Of a DNA stretch of 64,000 bases, positions 45,529-52,317 are shown piece by piece; within the stretch, counting starts at the first letter, position 1; the number at the start of each line of letters is the position of its first letter. The notes under the pieces were generated by a model. The model ran no database searches, was not told the DNA's origin, and worked only from the letters and a program-made list of their open reading frames with translations. The DNA lies in the NCBI RefSeq assembly GCF_022271435.1, contig NZ_JAFIQY010000001.1, forward strand, positions 496,001 to 560,000, read 5' to 3'. The stretch comes from Streptomyces monomycini. Lineage in GTDB: Bacteria; Actinomycetota; Actinomycetes; Streptomycetales; Streptomycetaceae. Position numbers and translations under genes: made by a program.

Positions 45529-47964
45529 TCAGCGGCCCGGGTCGGCTGCCTCGGGTTCCGTAGCCGTCCCGGATTCCACAGCCGCCTTGGGTTCCGTAGC
45601 CGTCTCGGTTTGCGTAGCCGCCTCCGCCAGGGACCGCAGCGCCGTCGGCAGCGCTCCGGTGTGCACCACGCCCAGTCGCTGCGTCGCCCGGGTGAGGGCG
45701 ACGTACAGGTCGCTGGTCCCGAACTCGGCCGGTTCGACCACGAGTACGGTGTCGAACTCCAGGCCCTTGGCCTGCCGCGGGTCGAGCAGGACGACCGGGC
45801 GGGTCAGGTCGAGGTCGGCGCCGGTGGACACGTCCGGCAGGGCGGCGGAGAGCGTGACGGCCAGGGCCGGGTGCCGGTCCCGCGGCGCGATGACCGCGAG
45901 CCGGCCCTCCCCGGGGCCGCCTGCCGCCGTACCGCCGTCGCCGTCTTCTCGCGCTTCCGCCGGGCGGGACCGGGCACCGTCGGCCGTCTCCCGTACCACC
46001 GCGTCGGCGACCGCCCGCGGCAGGTCGCCGGGGGTGGTGCCGAGGGCCCAGGGCCGTACGCCGGTGGAGCGGATCGAGCGCGGCGGCTCGAAGGAGGCGT
46101 CCGCGGTGCGGGGCACCTCGGCCGCGACGTCCATGATCTCGCTGGGGGTGCGGTAGTTGACGCCCAGCCGGACCAGTTCCCAGCGGTCGTCCACGTACGG
46201 GGCGAGGATCGACTCCCAGGCGCCGCAGCCGCCCGGTTCCGCGGTCTGCGCCGGGTCGCCGACCAGCGTCATGGAGCGGGTCGGGCAGCGGCGCATCAGC
46301 AGCCGCCACATCATCGCGGACAGTTCCTGCGCCTCGTCCACGATGATGTGGCCGAAGGCCCAGGTACGGTCGGCCGCGGCCCGTTCGGCGGCGCTGCGGT
46401 GGTCGGCCTCCTCGTGGCGGTGGGCGAGCCGGTCCGCGTCGATGAGGTCGTGCGCGGCCAGCACCTCGGAGTCCTCGTCGTCCTTGTCCTCGAACTCCTG
46501 GGTACGGGAGCCGTAGGACAGGTCCAGCACGCCCTGGGCGTACTTGATCCGCTCCTGGCGCTCCGCCTCCTGGGCGGCGCGGGCCGCGGAGTCGTCCTCG
46601 CCGAGGAGTTCGGCGGCCTCGTCCAGCAGCGGGATGTCGGCGGGGGTCCAGGCGTCCTCCTCCGGCCAGGGGCCGTGGTGGCCGTTGGTCCGGCGGATCG
46701 CGTCCGCGTCGGCGTCCGGGAGGTGGACGGGGTCGGCGAGGAAGTCGGCGACCAGTTGCCGCGGGGTGAGTTCGGGCCACAGCTCCTGGATCGCGGCGTG
46801 CACGTCGGGGCTGGCCGCGACCGCCTTGCCGAGCTGGGCGACGTCGTCCGGGCCGAGAAGGTTGGGACCGCCGTACGGGTCGGCGCCGATCCGGTCGGCC
46901 AACTGCGCGGTGAGCGCGTCGATGACGTGGAAGGCGAAGTAGGGGCGGGCGAGGTTGTGCGGCAGCCGGGTGGTGCGCGCGTGCTCCCGGGCGGCGGCCG
47001 CGATGTCCGCGTCCAGCAGCAGTTCGCCGTCCTCGTGGTCGATGACGCGGGCGGGGTCGGGCAGGGCCTGCCGGTCGCGGACGAACCGTGCCAGCGCGTC
47101 CGCCATCGCCGCCCCGCCCTTGACCTCGGCGGCACGCGCGGTGTCGGTGCCGGTCGCGGTCACGCCGGGGAACAGTTCGGCGGGCGTGGCGAGCAGGACA
47201 CCCGTCTCGCCGAGCGAGGGCAGTACCTCCTCGATGTAGCCGAGGAAGGCCGGGTTGGGGCCGACGATCAGCACGGCGCGGCGGGCGAGGTGCTCGCGGT
47301 GCGCGTACAGCAGGTACGCGGCGCGGTGCAGGGCAACGGCGGTCTTGCCGGTGCCGGGTCCGCCTTCCACGACCATGACGCCCTGGTGCGGGGCGCGGAT
47401 GATCCGGTCCTGCTCGGCCTGGATGGTCTGCACGATGTCGTGCATCCGGCCGGTGCGGGCGGCGTCGAGGGCGGCCAGCAGCACGGCGTCCGCGTCGGAG
47501 CCCTCGTGGCCGGTGCGTTCGGCGTCGGTGAGGTCCAGGATCTCGTCGTGCAGGGCGGTGACCTGCCGCCCCTGGGTGGTGATGTGACGCCGGCGGCGCA
47601 GGCCCATGGGGGTGTGGCCGGTGGCGAGGTAGAAGGGGCGGGCGACGTCGGCCCGCCAGTCGACGACCATCGGCGTACGGTCGGCGTCGTCGCGGCGGAT
47701 GCCGATACGGCCGATGTGGTGGTCGGCGCCGTCGCGGAACGCGAGGCGGCCGAAGCACAGGCCGTTCTCCCCCGCGTCGAGGGCGGCCAGCAGCCCGGAC
47801 TGTTCGGCGACCGTCACATCGCGTTCCAGCCGTGCCTGGAAGTTGTTCCCCTCCAGCGGCAGCGCGCGCTGGACGGCGGACTCGGCCCCGGCCCGCAGTT
47901 CGGCGAGGCGCCCGTAGAGCAGGTCGGTGAATTCCTGCTCCTGCCGCAATTCCTCGTTTGACAA
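45529..47964 (-). CDS. helR: HelD/HelR-like RNA polymerase-associated ATPase
   Basis: An 811-residue superfamily 1 helicase-like protein: N-terminal coiled coil (EQEFTDLLYGRLAELRAGAES), Walker A GGPGTGKT at residues 201-208, Walker B HIIVDEAQELSAMMW, and C-terminal KGLEFDTVLVVEP with LYVALTRATQRLGVV. Known relatives bind RNA polymerase, release stalled complexes and, in some Streptomyces and Mycobacterium (HelR), protect against rifamycins. The short tail after ~780 is Glu/Ala/Thr-rich. The start is TTG 47964, preceded by GGAG; this codon overlaps the -35 box of a divergent promoter. Confidence 0.88.
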   Translation of the reverse strand: MSNEELRQEQEFTDLLYGRLAELRAGAESAVQRALPLEGNNFQARLERDVTVAEQSGLLAALDAGENGLCFGRLAFRDGADHHIGRIGIRRDDADRTPMVVDWRADVARPFYLATGHTPMGLRRRRHITTQGRQVTALHDEILDLTDAERTGHEGSDADAVLLAALDAARTGRMHDIVQTIQAEQDRIIRAPHQGVMVVEGGPGTGKTAVALHRAAYLLYAHREHLARRAVLIVGPNPAFLGYIEEVLPSLGETGVLLATPAELFPGVTATGTDTARAAEVKGGAAMADALARFVRDRQALPDPARVIDHEDGELLLDADIAAAAREHARTTRLPHNLARPYFAFHVIDALTAQLADRIGADPYGGPNLLGPDDVAQLGKAVAASPDVHAAIQELWPELTPRQLVADFLADPVHLPDADADAIRRTNGHHGPWPEEDAWTPADIPLLDEAAELLGEDDSAARAAQEAERQERIKYAQGVLDLSYGSRTQEFEDKDDEDSEVLAAHDLIDADRLAHRHEEADHRSAAERAAADRTWAFGHIIVDEAQELSAMMWRLLMRRCPTRSMTLVGDPAQTAEPGGCGAWESILAPYVDDRWELVRLGVNYRTPSEIMDVAAEVPRTADASFEPPRSIRSTGVRPWALGTTPGDLPRAVADAVVRETADGARSRPAEAREDGDGGTAAGGPGEGRLAVIAPRDRHPALAVTLSAALPDVSTGADLDLTRPVVLLDPRQAKGLEFDTVLVVEPAEFGTSDLYVALTRATQRLGVVHTGALPTALRSLAEAATQTETATEPKAAVESGTATEPEAADPGR

Positions 47965-47986
47965 TTCAGCTCCGCTCCGATACCGT
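47958..47986 (+). promoter_or_regulatory. Strong HrdB-type promoter overlapping the helR start
   Basis: TTGACA at 47958-47963, a 17-base spacer, then TACCGT at 47981-47986 (fits TANNNT). The predicted start is near 47994. The -35 hexamer overlaps the helR TTG start codon on the other strand, so transcription here and helR expression may interfere. Confidence 0.65.
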
Positions 47987-47993
47987 GTTCTCT

Positions 47994-48088
47994 AGTGGCA
48001 AGTCATGTATTGAAGAATTACCAAGACATGCAAACGCCTAATATACGCAGAGTTTCACCCCGGCCGTCAATACGGACCGGGGTTTTTT
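47994..48088 (+). ncRNA. Candidate ~95-nt small RNA divergent from helR
   Basis: Lies between a good promoter and a strong intrinsic terminator. The sequence is strikingly AT-rich (about half A+T) for this genome. A leaderless GTG at 47995 opens a frame but meets no stop before the terminator and its codons are atypical, so it seems non-coding. An attenuated leader of the ArsR operon further downstream is the main alternative. Confidence 0.55.
48058..48088 (+). terminator. Intrinsic terminator with T6 tract
   Basis: CCCCGGCCGT (48058-48067) pairs with ACGG-A-CCGGGG (48072-48082), loop CAAT, one bulged A, followed by six T at 48083-48088. A textbook rho-independent terminator, unusual in Streptomyces. 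Confidence 0.85.
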
Positions 48089-48202
48089 GTGTGCGCGCAC
48101 CGGTATGCGCGCACCGGTGCGTGCGAGACACCGGCACCTGCCGCCGGGCGGCGCGGGACGCGCCTCCCCCGGCCGAGTGGGACGGTCATCCTTGGGACAC
48201 CT

Positions 48203-48245
48203 TGCAGAGAGTTCTCTGCAACCCCTGTGCAGAGAACTCTCTGCA
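48203..48245. promoter_or_regulatory. Two palindromic operators of the ArsR-type regulator
   Basis: TGCAGAGA-N2-TCTCTGCA occurs at 48203-48220 and again at 48228-48245. The two copies are exact reverse complements of each other (centre bases GT versus AC), 25 bp apart centre to centre. The second ends 15 bp before the regulator's ATG. Almost certainly autoregulatory operators. Upstream, a 13-bp direct repeat TGCGCGCACCGGT lies at 48092 and 48106. Confidence 0.8.
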
Positions 48246-48260
48246 ACCTATGCTGCCGCC

Positions 48261-48899
48261 ATGTCCCACCAGCCCGAACGCGCCCCCGAACGCGCCCCCG
48301 AACACTCCGGCGCCACCCGCCCCGTGCCCTCCCGCCCCGCCCGCCGCCTGGACGCCCGCAGTCTGCGCGGGCTCGCCCACCCGCTGCGGATGCGCATCTT
48401 CGAACTGCTCACCCTCGACGGACCGGCCACCTCCGCCCGGCTCTCCGAACGCCTCGGAGAGAACACCGGCACCGTCAGCTGGCACCTGCGCCACCTCGCC
48501 GAACACGGCTTCATCGAGGAGGAGACCGGACGCGGCACCAAACGCGAGCGCTGGTGGAAACGGGTCGATGTCACCAACGATCTGAACACCGCCGACTTCC
48601 ACGACGACCCCGATTCCCGGGGCGCCCTTTCCGTCTATCTCCATGAACTCGTGCAGCAGTACTTCAACCGGGTCACGGACTACGTCACCGAGGACTGGGA
48701 CCAGACCTGGCGGCAGGCCGGCACCGTCGCGGACTGGCACGACCTGCGGCTCTCCCCCGCCCAGCTCAAGGCGCTCAACGCCGAACTGTTCGCGGTCGTC
48801 GCGCGCCACACCCCCGCCCCGGACGCCGCCGCGCCGGACGCGCTCCCCGTCGTCGTCCAGCTCCAGTCCTTCCCGCGGAGAGAACGGGACGAGGCGTGA
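48261..48899 (+). CDS. ArsR-type winged-helix regulator
   Basis: A 212-residue repressor. HTH: LAHPLRMRIFELLTLDGPATSARLSERLGENTGTVSWHLRHLAEHGFI (helix LSERLGENTGTVSWHL). The C-terminal part (VYLHELVQQYFNRVTDYV and WDQTWRQAGTVADWHDLRLSPAQL) is the usual effector-side domain of the group paired with MFS exporters. No metal-binding cysteines, so the ligand is probably organic. Overlaps the exporter gene by 4 bases. Confidence 0.88.
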   Translation: MSHQPERAPERAPEHSGATRPVPSRPARRLDARSLRGLAHPLRMRIFELLTLDGPATSARLSERLGENTGTVSWHLRHLAEHGFIEEETGRGTKRERWWKRVDVTNDLNTADFHDDPDSRGALSVYLHELVQQYFNRVTDYVTEDWDQTWRQAGTVADWHDLRLSPAQLKALNAELFAVVARHTPAPDAAAPDALPVVVQLQSFPRRERDEA

Positions 48900-50239
48900 C
48901 GCGGAACACCGAGCGGCGCGGCAGCCTGCTGCGTCGCCACCGCGACTTCCGGCTGCTGTGGTGCGGCGAGACCGCCGGCAAGTTCGGCGCCTCGGTGACC
49001 GGAGTGGCGATGCCGCTGGTCGCCGTGTCGACCCTGCACGCCGGGGCCTTCGAGGTGGGGATGCTGAGCGCCGCCGCCTGGCTGCCCTGGCTGGTCATCG
49101 GGCTGCCGGTGGGCGCCTGGGTGGACCGGCTGCGGCGCCGGCCGGTCATGCTGACCGCCGCCGCGGTCTCGTGCGTGCTGTTCGCCGGTGTGCCGGTGGC
49201 CGCGTGGTGCGGCTTACTGAGTACGGGCCTGCTGCTGGCCGTCGCCCTGCTGACGGGTACGGCGACGGTGTTCTTCCAGACCGCCTACACCGCCTACCTG
49301 CCCAGCATCCTCGCCCCCGACGACCAGGCCGAGGGCAACGCCAAGCTGCACGGCAGCGCGTCCGCCGCGCAGGTCGCCGGGCAGGGCTCCGGCGGTCTGA
49401 TCACGCAGGCGGCCGGGGCGGTGAACGGGATGTTCGCCCAGGCCGCGACCTTCCTCGTCGCGCTGCTGTGCCTGGCGGGCATCCGGCACCGCGAGCCCCG
49501 CGTCGAGCGGACGGAGCGGCGCCCGGGAGCGCTCGTCGGCGAGGTCGGCGAAGGGCTGCGGCTGATCGCCGGTGATCCCTGGCTGCGTACGCTGACCCTG
49601 TTCGGTGCCGCCTCCAACCTGGCCCTGATGGGGTACCAGGCCGTCCTGGTGATCTTCCTCGTGCAGACCGTCGGCCTGTCCCCCGCGGTGGTCGGCGGCC
49701 TGGTCGCGGCGACCGGAGCCGGCGGGGTGGTGGGCGCCTTCCTCGCCCGCCGGGCCGCCGTTCGGGTGGGGACGGCCCGCGCGACGCTGCTGTTCGAGTT
49801 CGGCCTGGCGCTGTTCGCGCTGCTGATCCCGCTGACCACGGACGGCGCCGGGGTCGTGTTCTTCGTCGCGGGCGGCTGCTGCGTCTCGGCCGGGGTGGTG
49901 GCCGGGAATGTGATCAAGGCAGGGTTCCAGCAGCGCTACTGCCCGCCGCAGTTGCTCGGCCGGGTCACCGCCGGTTCGACCTTCCTCGGTTACGGCACGA
50001 TCCCGCTCGGCGCGTTGCTCGGCGGTGCGCTCGGCTCCGCGCTCGGCCTGCGCGCGGCCATCTGGATCACCACGGCGGGGATTCCGCTGGCCGCCGTGTT
50101 CCTGCTCTGCTCGCCGCTCCGGCGGGCCCGTGACCTGCCGACGCCCCGTCAGGAGCTGCGGGCCGAGGGCAGCGGGGGCAGCAAGGGTGGCGGGGTACCG
50201 ACCGAGGGCGACGGGGCGCCGGCGCTGCCCAGGTCGTGA
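48896..50239 (+). CDS. MFS exporter (DHA3-like, enterobactin/macrolide exporter group)
   Basis: A 447-residue transporter with ~12 spans and opening RRHRDFRLLWCGETAGKFGASVTGVAMPL, typical of MFS proteins regulated by an ArsR-type partner. Motif A-like GAWVDRLRRRPVML follows. It carries a TTA leucine codon at 49214-49216 (in WCGLLSTG), the rare codon read by bldA tRNA, so translation may be limited to later development. Substrate unknown. A Gly/Ser-rich tail ends it. Confidence 0.87.
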   Translation: MTRNTERRGSLLRRHRDFRLLWCGETAGKFGASVTGVAMPLVAVSTLHAGAFEVGMLSAAAWLPWLVIGLPVGAWVDRLRRRPVMLTAAAVSCVLFAGVPVAAWCGLLSTGLLLAVALLTGTATVFFQTAYTAYLPSILAPDDQAEGNAKLHGSASAAQVAGQGSGGLITQAAGAVNGMFAQAATFLVALLCLAGIRHREPRVERTERRPGALVGEVGEGLRLIAGDPWLRTLTLFGAASNLALMGYQAVLVIFLVQTVGLSPAVVGGLVAATGAGGVVGAFLARRAAVRVGTARATLLFEFGLALFALLIPLTTDGAGVVFFVAGGCCVSAGVVAGNVIKAGFQQRYCPPQLLGRVTAGSTFLGYGTIPLGALLGGALGSALGLRAAIWITTAGIPLAAVFLLCSPLRRARDLPTPRQELRAEGSGGSKGGGVPTEGDGAPALPRS

Positions 50240-50338
50240 CGTACGGGCGGCGCACGTCCGCCCCCGTACCGCGTCCGCCCCGTACCGCCCACCTCCGTAC
50301 CGCGCCCCACCGCGTACCGAGCGCGCCCTCGCACCGAG

Positions 50339-50381
50339 TTGGTCCAGACCTATTGACGGTCTCCATGGGCCACCCTACGGT
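50339..50381 (+). promoter_or_regulatory. DasR-type site and promoter of the chitinase gene
   Basis: TTGGTCCAGACCTATT at 50339-50354 has the TGGTC-N2-GACC core of DasR responsive elements found at Streptomyces chitinase genes. It overlaps TTGACG (50353-50358), which is followed after 17 bases by TACGGT (50376-50381). An N-acetylglucosamine-controlled repressor would cover the -35 box. Confidence 0.7.
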
Positions 50382-50506
50382 TCGGGCAACGCACCGTGCA
50401 GTGCCCCAATCACCCCCCGCGCACCACCAGCACCACGCGTTCCCTCCCCGCGCGCCACCGTTCCCCCTCCTCAGTCTCCCCGGCCACGGCCGGAAAGGAG
50501 CACCTC

Positions 50507-51562
50507 ATGTTCGGTCGGGCGTCCCGCCTGCTCGGAATCGGCCTGGCGTCGGCCTGCGCCGTCTCACTGCTGACCGCCGCGGCGCCGAGCGCCGCACCAC
50601 GGGAGACCACCTGCCCGGTCAAGTCCAGGCCCGCCGGCAAGGTGCTCCAGGGGTACTGGGAGAACTGGGACGGCGCGGCCAACGGCGTCCACCCGCCGTT
50701 CGGCTGGACCCCGATCACCGACTCCCGCATCGGCGCGCACGGCTACAACGTGCTCAACGCCGCCTTCCCCGTCATCCGCTCGGACGGCACGGTCCTGTGG
50801 GAGGACGGCATGGACGCGACCGTGAAGGTCGCGACGCCCGCCGAGATGTGCGAGGCCAAGGCGGCGGGCCAGACGATCCTGATGTCCATCGGCGGCGCGG
50901 CGGCCGGTATCGACCTCAGCTCCAGCAAGGTCGCCGACCGGTTCGTCGAGACGGTGGTGCCGATCCTGAAGAAGTACAACTTCGACGGCATCGACATCGA
51001 CATCGAGACCGGCCTGACCGGCAGCGGCAACATCAACACGCTCTCGGCCTCACAGGCCAACCTGATCCGCATCATCGACGGCGTGCTCGCCAGGATGCCC
51101 GCGAACTTCGGCCTGACGATGGCTCCGGAGACCGCGTACGTCACCGGCGGCAGCGTGACCTACGGCTCGATCTGGGGCGCGTACCTGCCCATCGTGAAGA
51201 AGTACGCGGACAACGGCCGCCTCTGGTGGCTCAACATGCAGTACTACAACGGGAGCATGTACGGCTGCTCCGGCGACGCGTACTCCGCCGGCACCGTCCA
51301 GGGCTTCACGAAGCAGACGGACTGCCTGAACAAGGGGCTGGTCATCCAGGGCACGACCATCAAGGTCCCGTACGACAAGCAGGTACCCGGCCTGCCGGCG
51401 CAGCCGGGGGCGGGCGGCGGCTACATGTCGCCCGGGCTGGTGAGCCAGGCGTGGAACACCTACCGGGGCGGGCTCAAGGGCCTGATGACCTGGTCACTGA
51501 ACTGGGACGGCTCGAAAGCGTGGTCGTTCGGCAACAACGTCAAGGCACTACAGGGACGCTGA
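50507..51562 (+). CDS. Secreted GH18 chitinase
   Basis: A 351-residue exported chitinase. Signal peptide residues 1-31 (AAPSAAP cleavage region). The catalytic motif FDGIDIDIE places the acid Glu at residue 167, and the substrate-side Tyr/Asn pair lies in LNMQYYNGSMYG. It is a single catalytic domain with no chitin-binding or Fn3 module, unlike many Streptomyces family 18 enzymes. GGAAAGGAG precedes ATG 50507. Likely induced by chitin via DasR. Confidence 0.93.
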   Translation: MFGRASRLLGIGLASACAVSLLTAAAPSAAPRETTCPVKSRPAGKVLQGYWENWDGAANGVHPPFGWTPITDSRIGAHGYNVLNAAFPVIRSDGTVLWEDGMDATVKVATPAEMCEAKAAGQTILMSIGGAAAGIDLSSSKVADRFVETVVPILKKYNFDGIDIDIETGLTGSGNINTLSASQANLIRIIDGVLARMPANFGLTMAPETAYVTGGSVTYGSIWGAYLPIVKKYADNGRLWWLNMQYYNGSMYGCSGDAYSAGTVQGFTKQTDCLNKGLVIQGTTIKVPYDKQVPGLPAQPGAGGGYMSPGLVSQAWNTYRGGLKGLMTWSLNWDGSKAWSFGNNVKALQGR

Positions 51563-51591
51563 TCCCCGTACCGCGCCGAGCGGACGGTACA

Positions 51592-51625
51592 CGGGCGGGC
51601 CCCGGTCACAGGCCGGGCCCGCCCG
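51592..51625. terminator. Hairpin terminator after chitinase
   Basis: CGGGCGGGCCC (51592-51602) and GGGCCCGCCCG (51615-51625), an 11-bp perfect stem with a 12-base loop, 30 bp after the chitinase stop. No T-run. Confidence 0.65.
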
Positions 51626-51631
51626 CGTGTC

Positions 51632-51678
51632 CGCTCAGCTCTCGCCTCCTGGGGCGCTCAGCTCTCGCCCTCCTGGGA
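51632..51678. repeat. 23-bp tandem duplication
   Basis: CGCTCAGCTCTCGCC plus CCTGGG occurs at 51632-51654 and again at 51655-51678 with one extra C. It duplicates the last codons and stop of the small minus-strand gene, leaving a second, out-of-use 3' end. Confidence 0.75.
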
Positions 51679-51849
51679 GGGGTGCAGGCCCAGCATCTCC
51701 AGGAGCATCTTCAGCTCGTCGGCGTCACGGGCCTGGCCCGCCAGGGTCAGCCGGGCCTGCCGCCGTACGGTGTCCGCCTCGGTGTCCTCGGAGGTGGCCG
51801 GGTCGGTCTGGTTCTCGCTGCGGTGGTCTTCCTTAATCATCACCGCCAT
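51658..51849 (-). CDS. Small acidic hypothetical protein
   Basis: A 63-residue protein: MAVMIKEDHRSE, an acidic Glu/Asp/Thr stretch, and a helix ARDADELKMLLEMLGLHP. No family recognised. ATG 51849 has GGTGATGG in front; ATG 51840 is the alternative. Shares the 468-bp upstream region with the ABC transporter operon. Confidence 0.55.
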   Translation of the reverse strand: MAVMIKEDHRSENQTDPATSEDTEADTVRRQARLTLAGQARDADELKMLLEMLGLHPSQEGES

Positions 51850-52317
51850 TGTCCCATCACCCGGCGGGACGCCGGTGCCCCGGGGGCCGGTCCGGCCCGG
51901 GGCCGGGGCGACGGGGCCCGCACCGGTCGATTCTGAATGCGCCTTCAGGAAATCCTGAAAGCCTCCTCAGGAATTACGGATTCCCTTTCACCGGCCCGCT
52001 GCCACGGGGCGGCCGGGGCCGGTTTCCTGAGGAGGCTTTCAGCTTTCCGAAATCTCGCATGAGTTTTTGACCAGGTCGCGCATTGCGTGCCATCATTCTT
52101 TTCGTTGCCGGCCGTCCGAGGCCGCCGCAGCCCTGTGCCGAAGAATTCGAGGAGGTGGTCGTTGTGCAGTACGGCGATCCTCCCAGTCCCGCTGGCCGCC
52201 GTCCCCGCTGATCGGGCCCCGTACGGCCCGCTGCGTCCCGCTGCCGGGCAGCGCGCCCCGTGGCGGCCACTGCGCCGCCGCGCCGGCCTGCCCGCACGAA
52301 TTCTCTCGGGTACCTCC
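51850..52317. other. Regulatory region upstream of the ABC transporter
   Basis: 468 bp without a confident gene. It contains the 88-bp hairpin element. Downstream at 52150-52155 is a GAGGAGG followed by a possible 19-codon frame beginning GTG 52156, which could be a leader peptide but has no conserved feature I can name. Confidence 0.4.
51944..52048. other. Long-stem inverted-repeat element
   Basis: A perfect 19-bp inverted repeat, CTGAAAGCCTCCTCAGGAA at 51955-51973 and its complement at 52024-52042, encloses a second stem CCGGCCC/GGGCCGG (51991-51997/52016-52022). The left arm overlaps a separate palindrome TTCAGGA-N2-TCCTGAA (51944-51959). Outer bases GGAAA and TTTCC extend the pairing after a small internal loop. 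It could be a folded 5' leader of the transporter mRNA or a miniature mobile element; no target-site duplication is evident. Confidence 0.6.

Noticed and set aside
45529..48260. Rifamycin-associated inverted repeat upstream of helR
   Set aside because: I looked for a long G-rich inverted repeat of that type near the TTG start and found none; only the promoter and terminator structures are present.
47995..48585. A 196-codon open frame starting with GTG after the helR-divergent promoter
   Set aside because: It runs through the strong intrinsic terminator, uses atypical codons and is out of frame with the ArsR-type gene. The region is better explained as a non-coding RNA.
51944..52048. Element as a clear transposon relic
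   Set aside because: The arms look like a terminal inverted repeat, but there is no visible target duplication and only one copy in the window, so a mobile origin is left as an alternative only.
52087..52317. Longer N-terminus for the fused permease
   Set aside because: The upstream in-frame sequence is Arg/Pro/Ala-rich without a good ribosome-binding site and would place 77 odd residues before the first membrane helix.
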